Below the pieces are notes generated by a model. It was not told where the DNA came from. It saw only the letters and a list, made by a program, of their open reading frames with translations, and ran no database searches. Positions 8,952 to 16,522 of a stretch of 36,265 nucleotides of DNA are shown piece after piece (the stretch's first letter is position 1; each line of letters begins with the position of its first letter). Position numbers and translations under genes: made by a program. The stretch spans positions 1 through 36,265 of the forward strand of contig JACPPM010000141.1 of NCBI GenBank assembly GCA_016191015.1, written 5' to 3'. Source of the DNA: Acidobacteriota bacterium. GTDB lineage: Bacteria > Acidobacteriota > CAIWXX01.

Positions 8952-9884
8952 TCATTCGATGAAGAGACTGTCGGTGCAGCTCAGAAGCCACCGAGCGCGC
9001 TTTTGCGCGACGAGGTTGGCCATCCGTTGGTCCAGGTCCTTGTCGGGATCTACGGCGAGCGCATCTTCGAGCACCCGCGTGAATTCCACGCGATCTTGAA
9101 TGCCGACCAGCACCGTCTCCGCGTAGCTCACCAGCGGTGCGGCGCGCTTGTGCGCGGACAGCTCCTGAGCCCGCGTCAGATGCTCCCGGGCCACCTGCAC
9201 CGATCCTCCCGCCGACTCGGGCCTGCCCCCTTCGTACGCGATGAAAAAATCATGCACCGCACCGGCGCCGAAGCGTTCATCGAGCTCGAGTGCGCGATGC
9301 ATCAGAGCCTCGGTGAGCGATAGATCCGCTGTGAGCTCAGCGTCTTCCTTCGCCAGCGAGATGGCCGCGCCCCAGGCCGCCGCGGTCCAATAGAGGAAGG
9401 GAACATCCGTGCGTTTCATCACGGCCAGAGCTCGCGGAGCATCGCTACGGAGGGCGGTGCGGAAGCCTCTGTGGGTAACCTCGAGCCCCCGGAGCCCATA
9501 CTCCATGGCCCTCCCATAGAGCTTGCGCGCCCGGCGGCGCATCTCCGTCGCACGGGCCAGATCCTGATCCTCTATGTAATCAGCCTCGCACTGCAGAAAA
9601 GCGTAGGCGTATTGGGTGAATCCGCTGGCCGCTGAAAGCAGCAAGCCTCGATGGCGGGGAGACTGCTCCAGCAGCCCCTCGACGGTCTTCAACGCGAAAG
9701 GGACGGCATCGCGAATGAGCTCGGGATCGTCATCCCGCGCATACACGCTCGTCCCCTCGGCCAACGCGTTGCCGAGAGAGTTGATGGCCATTCGCTTGAT
9801 CGAGCAGCCCGACATCAGCAGGGCCAAAGTGATAAGAATGAGCGATAAACAATTTCCATCCCTCCTCAATCTCTTCTCACTCAT
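8952..9884 (-). CDS. tatT: TRAP transporter-associated TPR lipoprotein TatT
   Basis: A 310-aa lipoprotein with lipobox LLMSGC, so Cys about 26 would be lipidated. The TPR-like helical body includes RAMEYGLRGLEVTHRGFRTAL, VPFLYWTAAAWGAAISLAK and AVHDFFIAYEGGRPESAGGS, characteristic of the TatT family first described in Treponema (Tp0956). TatT is known to associate with the TRAP binding protein and is proposed to help ligand delivery. The order tatT-dctP-dctQM here matches that system. ATG 9884 is preferred to a longer frame reaching 10001, because that extension would translate the dispersed repeat. The strongest Shine-Dalgarno-like run (GAGGAGGG) lies inside codons 6-9, ahead of an out-of-frame ATG. 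Confidence 0.85.
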   Translation of the reverse strand: MSEKRLRRDGNCLSLILITLALLMSGCSIKRMAINSLGNALAEGTSVYARDDDPELIRDAVPFALKTVEGLLEQSPRHRGLLLSAASGFTQYAYAFLQCEADYIEDQDLARATEMRRRARKLYGRAMEYGLRGLEVTHRGFRTALRSDAPRALAVMKRTDVPFLYWTAAAWGAAISLAKEDAELTADLSLTEALMHRALELDERFGAGAVHDFFIAYEGGRPESAGGSVQVAREHLTRAQELSAHKRAAPLVSYAETVLVGIQDRVEFTRVLEDALAVDPDKDLDQRMANLVAQKRARWLLSCTDSLFIE

Positions 9885-9890
9885 TCTGTT

Positions 9891-9992
9891 GCCCCAACGC
9901 GGCGGAGCCGCGCGTGAGAGCGTGGAGAGTGGAGCGTGAGAGCGTTCTTCCGAGCCACTCTGACTGTCCGAGTCGACCGTCCCGTTCCTGCA
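9891..9992 (-). repeat. Dispersed intergenic repeat, copy 2
   Basis: The reverse complement is about 90% identical to bases 1-70 and then continues into CGCTCTCACGCGCGG and CTCCGCCGCGTTGGGG. It lacks both hairpin segments present in copy 1. It lies just upstream of tatT, in the gap between tatT and corA. Confidence 0.75.
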
Positions 9993-10017
9993 TTCCTCCA
10001 TTCCTGCTTTCCTGAGA
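9985..10017. repeat. Half copy of the GCAGGAA-type palindromic repeat
   Basis: TTCCTGCATTCC, TCCATTCCTGCTTTCCTGAG and the following GAGGAGCTCGGAAGATCTTGC correspond closely to the right arm and flank of the palindrome at 36160-36212. Only one arm is present here. Confidence 0.5.
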
Positions 10018-10049
10018 GGAGCTCGGAAGATCTTGCCTCCTCAGATTTC

Positions 10050-10088
10050 TTGCCATTTCCTGTCAACACGCAACTTGTAAGAAACTAA
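10050..10088. repeat. Copy of a 39-nt dispersed motif
   Basis: TTGCCATTTC-n-TGTCAACAC-n-CAAC at 10050-10074 recurs at 29459-29483 with 2 mismatches in 25, and weaker similarity continues for about 14 more bases. In both places it sits just beside a palindromic repeat. Confidence 0.55.
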
Positions 10089-10093
10089 ACACT

Positions 10094-10121
10094 AAACTTG
10101 AAACTTGAAACTTGAAACTTT
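10094..10121. repeat. Tandem heptamer repeat (AAACTTG)
   Basis: AAACTTG is repeated three times perfectly, then a fourth unit reads AAACTTT. It lies in the gap downstream of corA, beginning 38 nt before the 3' end of that gene. It is AT-rich compared with its surroundings. Confidence 0.8.
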
Positions 10122-10131
10122 AGACTCCACC

Positions 10132-11169
10132 TCAGAGCCAGCCGGCCCGTTTGAAACGCCAATAGAGTCCGACGCAGCCAGCGAGGATGAACGTCATGAT
10201 GAAGGGATACCCGAACCTCCAGCTCAATTCAGGCATGAAAGCGAAGTTCATCCCGTAGATGCCGGCCACCATCGTCGGCACCGCGAAGATCGCCGCCCAT
10301 CCAGCCAGCTTCTTCATCGCCTCGTTTTGAGAAGTCGAGATGAGGGAGAGATTGGCTTCGAGGGCACTAGTGAGCAGCTCACGCTCGTTGTCGACCATTT
10401 CGTTGATCCGGATCACGTGGTCATAAACATCACGGAAATAGGGACGCGTGTCCTCCGGGATCAGCTCGAAGTCGTACCGCGTCAGGCGGTTGCAGACGTC
10501 GACGAGCGGCGAGATCGCCCGCTTCACCTCGAGGATGTCCCGCTTGAGACGATAGATCTGCATGGTGGCCTGCCGGTTCAAGGTCTCGACGAAAATCTGA
10601 TCCTCGAGGGTCTCGAGCTTGTCTTCGAGCGCGTCGACGATCGGGAAGTACTGATCGACCACGAAATCCATCACCGCGTAGAGGACGAAGCCGGTGCCCT
10701 TGGAGAGAAGCTGGGGCATCGTCTCGCATCGCGCGCGCACCTCAGCGTAGGACGATGAGGCCCCGTGGCGGATCGTGACAACATAGCGCGGGCCGACAAA
10801 CACATGCGTCTCGCCGTACTCGGTCTGACCCTCGGCTCCCGTCTGCTGCACGGTCCGCAGCACGATGAAGAGTGTGTCGCCGTAGCGGTCGAGCTTCGGG
10901 CGCTGGTGCGCGTGGTGCGCGTCTTCGATAGCCAGATCGTGCAGCCCGAACTCCTGCTGCACCTCCCTCAGCAACGCTTCGCCCGGGTCATGAAGACCGA
11001 CCCAGACGAATTGTTCGGGATCCTTGAGCGCCTCGCTGATGTCCTGGATCGGAAGATCTGCGACCCGCCGCCCCCCACAATACGACACACAGTTCACGAT
11101 GGCACCCGCGTGAGCGCCGGAAAAGCCTATCCTCTCTGCCGCCGCTCCACCCCGATCCCCGTTCGACAT
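10132..11169 (-). CDS. corA: CorA family magnesium/divalent cation transporter
   Basis: Forms a homopentameric inner-membrane channel for Mg2+ (or Co2+/Ni2+). The protein is 345 aa, a usual length. An N-terminal cytoplasmic alpha/beta domain (about residues 25-155) is followed by a long helical region with RLKRDILEVKRAISPL and DNERELLTSALEANLSLIS. There are two C-terminal transmembrane helices. The selectivity signature YGMNF is at about 305-309 and is followed by MPEL in the loop. The ATG at 11169 has GGGAGG close upstream; a second ATG four bases earlier is in another frame and is not used. It is monocistronic, convergent with nothing and divergent from the DUF4160 gene. Confidence 0.93.
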   Translation of the reverse strand: MSNGDRGGAAAERIGFSGAHAGAIVNCVSYCGGRRVADLPIQDISEALKDPEQFVWVGLHDPGEALLREVQQEFGLHDLAIEDAHHAHQRPKLDRYGDTLFIVLRTVQQTGAEGQTEYGETHVFVGPRYVVTIRHGASSSYAEVRARCETMPQLLSKGTGFVLYAVMDFVVDQYFPIVDALEDKLETLEDQIFVETLNRQATMQIYRLKRDILEVKRAISPLVDVCNRLTRYDFELIPEDTRPYFRDVYDHVIRINEMVDNERELLTSALEANLSLISTSQNEAMKKLAGWAAIFAVPTMVAGIYGMNFAFMPELSWRFGYPFIMTFILAGCVGLYWRFKRAGWL

Positions 11170-11465
11170 TCATCCTCCCTTGTGTCTGCGACAACCACGG
11201 GATCCCCCCTATCATCGCCAAAAACACGGCACTCATCAACTCCCACTCGAATTCTCTCACCGTCCGCTGCCAGATCACCACCGAGTCCCACCGAGACAAA
11301 TGAGCTGCGGGCGCCGCGTAATGGCGCGGCAGGTGCCGCGCCCTCCCGAACCATCGATCCGTAGGGCGAGGCTTCTGCGCCGAACCCCTCGTTCGCATCC
11401 GGAGTAACAGATTGTCCCGGGATGAGACGACTTTGACGGTCCCCTCCGACCGCGGCGGCCAGACA
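11170..11465. other. Intergenic gap without a recognisable gene
   Basis: This is most of the 336-nt divergent spacer between corA and the DUF4160 gene. Open frames here have no plausible protein signature and overlap both genes. It should hold the corA promoter, but I could not pick a convincing one. Confidence 0.4.
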
Positions 11466-11493
11466 TTGTGCCCTACGAGCCCGGTGGTAGAAT
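11466..11493 (+). promoter_or_regulatory. Promoter of DUF4160/DUF2442, probably leaderless
   Basis: TTGTGC (11466-11471) and TAGAAT (11488-11493) are 16 bases apart, with TGG directly before TAGAAT forming an extended -10. The predicted start (about 11500) is only about 6 nt before the ATG at 11506, and there is no Shine-Dalgarno sequence. Confidence 0.5.
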
Positions 11494-11505
11494 GAGTCGA
11501 CGAAT

Positions 11506-11745
11506 ATGTCTCCCACGATCTACCGCTCGGGCCCATACCGATTCTTCTTCAACAGCCGCGAGGAGAGTCGCGTGCATGTGCATGTGGCGAGCTCCGACGG
11601 TGTGGCCAAGTTCTGGCTCGATCCGATCGTCGCCCTGGCAACGTGCCATGGGCTCTCTCGGTCAGAGCTGCGCGAGATCGAAGAGACGGTCAAGGAGCAC
11701 GAGAATGAGTTCAGAGAAGCATGGCGCCGTCACTTCGGACAGTGA
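11506..11745 (+). CDS. DUF4160 family small protein
   Basis: A 79-aa protein matching the DUF4160 pattern: it begins MSPTIYRSGPYRFFFNSREE, then RVHVHVASSDGVAKFWLDP, and ends in a Glu/Arg-rich helix (LREIEETVKEHENEFREAW). The family is often encoded next to DUF2442, as here, and such pairs have been suspected to be toxin-antitoxin-like; no activity is established. The DUF2442 start codon lies inside this gene, a 41-nt overlap, so the two are translationally linked. There is no Shine-Dalgarno before the ATG, and the promoter position suggests a leaderless or very short-leader mRNA. Confidence 0.82.
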   Translation: MSPTIYRSGPYRFFFNSREESRVHVHVASSDGVAKFWLDPIVALATCHGLSRSELREIEETVKEHENEFREAWRRHFGQ

Positions 11746-11965
11746 GATCACGAACATCGGCACGACCGGTTTCTGGCTGCTGGTCGACGGTCGCGAGTAC
11801 TTCGTCCCGTACAAAGACTATCCAGGGTTCCGGGACGCGACCGTGGCGCAGATATTCGCCGTCCGCCGGCTGGGACCGACGCAACTGAGCTGGGCGGCCC
11901 TGGATATCGATGTCGAGCTGGAGGCACTCGAGCACCCAGAGCAGTTCCCTCTCCAGTTCCAATAG
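11705..11965 (+). CDS. DUF2442 family small protein
   Basis: An 86-aa protein of the DUF2442 type. Its core TTGFWLLVDGREYFVPYKDYPGF followed by DIDVELEALEHPEQFP is characteristic: these proteins contain 'F.L..G.E..VPF..FP' strands and end near 'DIDLSVEGLL'-like segments. AAGGAG lies 7 nt before the ATG, inside the upstream DUF4160 gene, so this start is well supported. It is the partner in the DUF4160/DUF2442 pair. DUF2442 often acts as the DNA-binding-like or antitoxin half in proposed models, which I treat only as a hypothesis. Confidence 0.8.
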   Translation: MSSEKHGAVTSDSEITNIGTTGFWLLVDGREYFVPYKDYPGFRDATVAQIFAVRRLGPTQLSWAALDIDVELEALEHPEQFPLQFQ

Positions 11966-12232
11966 GCCATCCAACGCTCCCATCCCACCTCTGGAAGTCC
12001 AGCTGCTCACGCTCTACGGACTGGATCTCGTTGCGAACTGTCTCTTCCTCGCTCTCTGGCGCTTTCGCTGGAAGGAGCACATCTAGTCCGAAGCTCAGCC
12101 ACGACTTCCGTCAGTGCTTCTGTCTCGCGCACTACCTGCGATCGCCTCTGGAGCAACTCAGAGTCTCTGTCTCCTGCCACCGCAACTTTCTCCGGACGCT
12201 GAGAGCGCAGAAAGAGATGGCTGGTGCCATGG
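11966..12232. other. Gap between the two small gene pairs
   Basis: About 270 nt upstream of the vapBC promoter. No convincing gene: the small frame at 12031-12240 has no family signature and no ribosome binding site. I see no terminator with a T-run. Confidence 0.35.
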
Positions 12233-12261
12233 TTGACTAATTATACCATTCTTCATAGAAT
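12233..12261 (+). promoter_or_regulatory. vapBC promoter with overlapping palindromic operator
   Basis: TTGACT (12233-12238) and TAGAAT (12256-12261) are 17 bases apart, near-consensus. The palindrome ATTCT-TCAT-AGAAT (12248-12261) covers the -10 box, which suits autorepression by the VapB or VapBC complex. The predicted start is at about 12268, next to ATG 12269, so the mRNA should be leaderless. Confidence 0.65.
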
Positions 12262-12268
12262 CAACCCG

Positions 12269-12541
12269 ATGGCGCTGAACATAAAGAACGCGGCAGTCGA
12301 GCAGCTGGCGGGAGAGGTTGCGGAGCTGGCCGGGGAGACGAAGACCGAGGCGGTGCGGAAGGCCCTCCAGGAGCGGAAGGAAAGGCTCGCCTTCAGAGTG
12401 GTGCGGAAAGATCGTCGTGCGGATCTGCTGCGATTTCTGAAGGAAGAGGTCTGGGCGGCGATACCGCGCGAGCTCCTGGATCGGAAGCGTGATCGGAAGC
12501 GGACAGAAAGAATACTGGGGTACGGCCCGGAGGGTGTTTGA
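12269..12541 (+). CDS. vapB: VapB-type antitoxin
   Basis: A 90-aa antitoxin. The N-terminal part MALNIKNAAVEQLAGEVAEL followed by AGETKTEAVRKALQERKERL is the Rv0623/PSK-type ribbon-helix-helix motif of VapB proteins. It would bind its own promoter and neutralise VapC through the basic C-terminal tail (LLDRKRDRKRTERILGYGP). ATG 12269 is used because the family always starts with this motif; the longer open frame upstream runs through the promoter. There is no Shine-Dalgarno sequence, consistent with leaderless translation. Its TGA overlaps the vapC start. Confidence 0.9.
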   Translation: MALNIKNAAVEQLAGEVAELAGETKTEAVRKALQERKERLAFRVVRKDRRADLLRFLKEEVWAAIPRELLDRKRDRKRTERILGYGPEGV

Positions 12542-12924
12542 TCGTCGACAGCTCGGCAATCGTCGCGGTTCTTCTTCGAGAGCGGGGATTCGATCGGCTC
12601 TTGGAGAAGATGCTGAGCGCCGAGTCTCTCGGGGTTGGCTCGCCAGCTCTGGCGGAAACCGGGATCGTGCTCACCGCACGACTGCCATCTGATGCACGGG
12701 GTATCCTGGCGAGATTTCTGGCCGAGCTCAGCGTTGTCACGATCCCCTTCGGGGATGCACATTGGCGGGAGTCGGTGAACGCCTATAGACGATTCGGAAA
12801 GGGCAGGCACCCCGCCGGGCTCAACTTTGGCGACTGCCTCACCTACGCCACCGCCAAGCTCGCGGCACAACCCCTCCTCTGCACCGGCGACGATTTCAGC
12901 AAGACCGACATCGAAATCGCGTAG
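12538..12924 (+). CDS. vapC: VapC-type PIN-domain ribonuclease toxin
   Basis: A 128-aa PIN-domain RNase, the toxin of the pair. VapC toxins typically cut tRNA or rRNA. The acidic metal-binding residues are present: Asp in MIVDSSA (residue 4), Glu in SPALAETGIV, Asp in NFGDCLTYA and Asp in LCTGDDF. It starts with TTG at 12538, overlapping the vapB stop by four bases (TTGA), with GGAGGG a few bases upstream. That overlap, and the family's usual MIVDSSA start, decide the start codon. The active site looks complete, so the toxin should be functional. It is convergent with the VWFA pseudogene. Confidence 0.93.
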   Translation: MIVDSSAIVAVLLRERGFDRLLEKMLSAESLGVGSPALAETGIVLTARLPSDARGILARFLAELSVVTIPFGDAHWRESVNAYRRFGKGRHPAGLNFGDCLTYATAKLAAQPLLCTGDDFSKTDIEIA

Positions 12925-13011
12925 GCACGCGGGGCGCGAGGCCCAGCAGACATCGTTCTGCCGGACGGTCGATTCCGCTGCCGCTATCCACGGGGCGATT
13001 GGCATCACGAT

Positions 13012-14659
13012 CTACCTGTTAACCAGCGCATCGGTCATGAACGCAGACACAACAACGGAGCTGGCACACGACAGCTTGTCCATCGCCGTCAAGGTCAACC
13101 AATGGTGGCCAGGCGGCAGCCTTTCAGGAAGCTTGATCCTGAAGACCATTCCGTACTCACGCAACCCTTGCCAGTTGCCATGCAAGAATTCGCGGGATTC
13201 GACCGGCAGGATCGCGCCATCGGAAGCGACCACTCGCCATGTGAGGTCGATCTCCGGCTTGCCGTCCGGGTCGAGGGCCATGTCGTATGCCTTGCCCAAA
13301 AGCGTCAGTTCTCCCCCTCCGCTGGTCGAGGGCAGGGCCGGGATCTCTCGGAGATCTGGTTGTCCCATGTGCTCTTCGGCGAGATGAACGCAGCCGCCAA
13401 GGCGAAACCGGATTGGGCCGTCATTGCGAACCGGGATACGCCGACAGCGCAGACACCGGTCTTCATGTTGCGCGCCACAGTACGGATCTCGTAGTTGCCC
13501 GGCACCAAGTCCATGAGGTCGATGTACCGGAAACCGGCCGATCCCGCCGCAGACTTTACCCGAGCCATGCTGTGGCAGTACCCTCGGATTTCCCCGGATT
13601 CGTAGTCCACGGCGAAGGAGAAAACCTCCAGATCAGGACAGATATCTAACGAAAGCTTCTCGAACATAGCAGACGCGATTTCAAGTGCGACGAGGCACCG
13701 CCCTGTCTTACGAGATCCGTCGTTCTGCGACGATGGGCAGGGAGGGAACTGGATGCATCGTGTTGTTGCATCGACTCCGTCAGGAGACTTCGCACTTGCG
13801 ACGACCGAAGCGACCTGGATCTCCTTCTCGAGCGCAGTGTACCGATCGAACGGCTTGTCCTCGTAGTAGCCGCGGCGATGACTGAGCTTCACACCGGCGC
13901 GGAGCACGTCGACGTCGATCTCATGGTACTTGCCCCGGCGTTCCGCTGGTGCACTGTAAGCGAGCAAGTAGTAGGATGCCGTGCCCGCTTCGATCTTTTC
14001 CATGACACCGGCCAAGTCGTTGGTATGCCGGAAGATCAGCCCTCCAGTCTCACGGGAGAGAGATTCGAGCATCGTGTGGCTTCTGAAACCCATGTCGTTG
14101 GTGTCGGCATCCAGTCCCATGGCCGGCGCGCTTCCGCTCGGGTCGTCCCGAGAGAAACGATGGCATCGTGAAGTTGCCCTCGGTCTTTTGCGAAGTTGAT
14201 GAGAAGTGTCGCCCCGGATCCGGTATCGACGCTGAATACAGCGGCCATGTCGAGGGGGTCGAGGTTGTCGGAGATGAACAGATCCGCCGCCGTCCTCGCA
14301 GCCCGAAGCGACGCTCCGTCGTTGAACGTCCGATCGAAGACGAAGGCGAAGTTACGCTGCAGGCGGAGCTGAGATGGGGCTGGAGGGATAATCGAGGATG
14401 CATCGACGGAGCGGTTACCCGGGTCCGCAGCGGCACTGGTCACCCTCGTCGCAAAGATCAGTGCCTGCCGCGCCCCGTCGTCCTTGACGACGAATTCCGC
14501 TGGGCGCAGATCAGTGACAGGCTGACCGTCTTCGCCCACTGCAACGACCGGCACCTCGACGATCGCGACCGTCGCCTGCTGCCCTACCCGCGCACTTGGC
14601 TCTTGGCCGTTGACGTGGAGCGCCTTGAGAATGACACAGGCCAGAAGCGCGAATTGCAT
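13012..14659 (-). pseudogene. Acidobacterial VWFA-like secreted protein, two frameshifts
   Basis: Three consecutive minus-strand frames together give one protein of about 550 aa. Frame 1 (14659 to about 14158) begins with a signal peptide (MQFALLACVILKALHVNGQ), then QQATVAIVEVPVVAVGEDGQ, LRPAEFVVKDDG and the VWFA-type FAFVFDRTFNDGASLRAAR. Frame 2 (to about 13388) holds LESLSRETGGLIFRHTNDL and TASYYLLAYSAPAERRGKYH, typical of the acidobacterial VWFA family. Frame 3 (to 13012) is the C-terminal beta region. Both shifts fit the loss of one base, probably from a T-run near 14157 and a G pair near 13388, on the coding strand. Either a decaying gene or two sequence errors. The upstream BNR gene ends 55 nt before it. 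Confidence 0.75.
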
Positions 14660-14714
14660 CCCGCTCACCCGACGGCGCGGCGCGAATCGGTGTATCTCCC
14701 GATCGCCAGGAATG

Positions 14715-15755
14715 CTACCGAGTACCATTGCAGTACTCCCAATAACTGCACCCGTCACTCATGCCCTGTCCGACGGAGACCCAGGAGACGCCACGATCTG
14801 TCGTTTTTCCGACGCAATCAGAACCGGCATACACGATACCAGGATCTCTCGGATCTATGGCCATGGCGTTGGCAAGGAGGAACTGGCAAACCCTCTCCCA
14901 AGTCGCGCCCCGGTCCGCGCTTCTGAAAATGCCATCGATCCCAGCCCCAACAAGAACGTTCGGATTACTGGCCGAGATCGCCAATGCAGAGACATAGTTG
15001 TCGGGAAAGCCGGTTTTTTGCCAGGTCTTGCCACCATTCCTGGTCCTGTAGAGACCCGTTGTCATCGTGACGGCGTAAATGTTATTCGGCGCTTTTGGAT
15101 CGACCACGAGTTGCGTGACCAGGGCCTCGTCGCTGAGCGAGGTGGGCTTCCAGTTTCTTCCACCATTGGTGCTCTTATGCACGCCGAAGTGGCCAACATA
15201 TACAGTGTTGGGGCGTTTCGGGTCGACCGCTATCGTGCCGGGTTGCAGGATGATGTCTCCAACGGATTCCCACCGTGCCCCCGCGTTGGTGCTCTTGTAC
15301 AGCCCGCCGCCCTCCCAACCCGCATAAATGTTGCTCGTGGTCACGGGATCGATGGCCATCGCGCTGATTCCGTGCAATTCAATGTGCGGGTCACCATTGT
15401 TCGCAGCTTTCCATCTTGCACCCGCATTTGTGGTCTTGAAGATCCCCGCCGCTGCCGTGCCCAGATAGACCACATTGACGTTTTTTGGATCGACCGCGAT
15501 GACCTCGACACTGTTGTCGGTGATACCGCTGTTGATCGCTTTCCACGTGGACCCGCCATTCGTCGTCTTGAAGACACCACCGCCGAACGTGCCGGCGTAC
15601 ACAACTTCTGGATTCTGCGGATCGATGGCAAGACACTCGACCCAATCTATGCCGTCGCGCTGGCTGACTGCGGTCAGGGGAGGCTCCTCGGTAGAGTTCG
15701 CCTGTGAAACCGACGCCACCATCAGGATTGCCGCTAACCCAATCTTGCAACTCAT
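14715..15755 (-). CDS. Secreted BNR/Asp-box repeat beta-propeller protein
   Basis: A 346-aa predicted secreted protein. ATG 15755 follows AAGGAGGG with a 7-nt gap and gives a signal peptide (MSCKIGLAAILMVASVSQA); the longer frame to 15821 has no such support. The body consists of six to seven repeats of about 45 aa with the Asp-box pattern, such as GVFKTTNGGSTWKAINSG, GIFKTTNAGARWKAANNG, GLYKSTNAGARWESVG, GLYRTRNGGKTWQKTG and GIFRSADRGATWERV, each preceded by 'AIDP..P..VYAGT'. This is the VPS10/sortilin-like or BNR propeller family, usually for binding rather than catalysis. It is the first gene of a probable pair with the VWFA pseudogene. Confidence 0.85.
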   Translation of the reverse strand: MSCKIGLAAILMVASVSQANSTEEPPLTAVSQRDGIDWVECLAIDPQNPEVVYAGTFGGGVFKTTNGGSTWKAINSGITDNSVEVIAVDPKNVNVVYLGTAAAGIFKTTNAGARWKAANNGDPHIELHGISAMAIDPVTTSNIYAGWEGGGLYKSTNAGARWESVGDIILQPGTIAVDPKRPNTVYVGHFGVHKSTNGGRNWKPTSLSDEALVTQLVVDPKAPNNIYAVTMTTGLYRTRNGGKTWQKTGFPDNYVSALAISASNPNVLVGAGIDGIFRSADRGATWERVCQFLLANAMAIDPRDPGIVYAGSDCVGKTTDRGVSWVSVGQGMSDGCSYWEYCNGTR

Positions 15756-15978
15756 CGCAATGCCCTCCTTTGCTCGTTTCACTATTCCTCGGCCCAAAGC
15801 CATCTGGTGGCAAGGTGACATGAGGAGACATCACGTGTCTATGCGTGTCCCGACATGGCATGGCGGCCTGGATCTGGGGGTTGGCGCAGACGCTTCTTGT
15901 CCCTCGGTGGTGATTCTATTATCCTCTTACGGCCTCGCCCTGATGCGCCAGAGCATTCTCAGACGATGGAGCCAAGTC

Positions 15979-16356
15979 ATGGTGACGCGTTACATCCGGG
16001 GCTGGAAGGACATCGCCAAGCAGCTCAGGGTGACTGTTCGCCACGCCCACAGATTGGAGGAGACGAAAGCTCTCCCTGTCAGGCGCGATGCTCAGCTCAG
16101 AGAAGTCAGGATACGCAAGGATGAGCTTGAGGATTGGCGGGGGAAGCCAGGTGCGGGACAGCCAACTGCGGTTCCGGGCTCACCCGGCTCGCCGGCATCT
16201 CACGCAAACGGAGGCCGAGCGGTGGGTGGGGAGCCATCCGCGCCCACTCAGGTCACTACAGGTTCGAGGGGACGGCTGCTGCTAGTGCTCCTCGGCGTCT
16301 TGCTCGCCCTGGGGTTCCTCGCAATCGCCATCTTCCTGCCGATCGGCCGGGACTGA
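15979..16356 (+). CDS. HTH protein with C-terminal membrane anchor
   Basis: A 125-aa protein. Residues 6-52 (GWKDIAKQLRVTVRHAHRLE then ALPVRR and IRKDELEDW) are a MerR/excisionase-like winged helix, a module common in Acidobacteria at the N-terminus of longer TPR proteins. A Gly/Pro/Ser-rich linker (about 55-95) and one hydrophobic helix (LLLVLLGVLLALGFLAIAIF) end the protein, so it is predicted to be a tail-anchored DNA-binding protein. ATG 15979 is chosen because GGAG lies 7 nt upstream. It is transcribed divergently from the BNR gene, so it may regulate that gene; this is inference. It may also be the surviving N-terminal part of a larger protein. Confidence 0.65.
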   Translation: MVTRYIRGWKDIAKQLRVTVRHAHRLEETKALPVRRDAQLREVRIRKDELEDWRGKPGAGQPTAVPGSPGSPASHANGGRAVGGEPSAPTQVTTGSRGRLLLVLLGVLLALGFLAIAIFLPIGRD

Positions 16357-16400
16357 CGATGCCTGCTAGCGTGATTCCGAATAGTGTGCCGACGCCGTGT

Positions 16401-16482
16401 TGGTGGCGGTAGGCGCAGGATTCAGCCTTCGGTTGACCACCAAGGCGCCTGGGAAGGCGTGGGCTGAAGCCCGCTGCCACCG
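16401..16482. repeat. Palindromic repeat, GGCTGAAGCC type
   Basis: The left arm (16402-16427, GGTGGCGGTAGGCGC then AGGATTCAGCC) and the reverse complement of the right arm (16460-16482, GGTGGCAGCGGGCTTCAGCC) match with a few differences and a small gap. It lies between the convergent HTH and kinase genes and may act as a transcription terminator. Confidence 0.6.
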
Positions 16483-16522
16483 AGGTGTTCGGATTGCACC
16501 GCTGCTTCGAAAAAGCGCTCCA

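Noticed and set aside
9885-10001. Longer start for tatT
   Set aside because: The extension translates the dispersed repeat and would place 39 residues before the lipoprotein signal peptide.
10094-10121. Tandem AAACTTG array considered as a CRISPR-like or origin-type repeat
   Set aside because: There are no spacers, the unit is 7 bases, and no DnaA boxes or cas genes are nearby; it is a simple tandem repeat.
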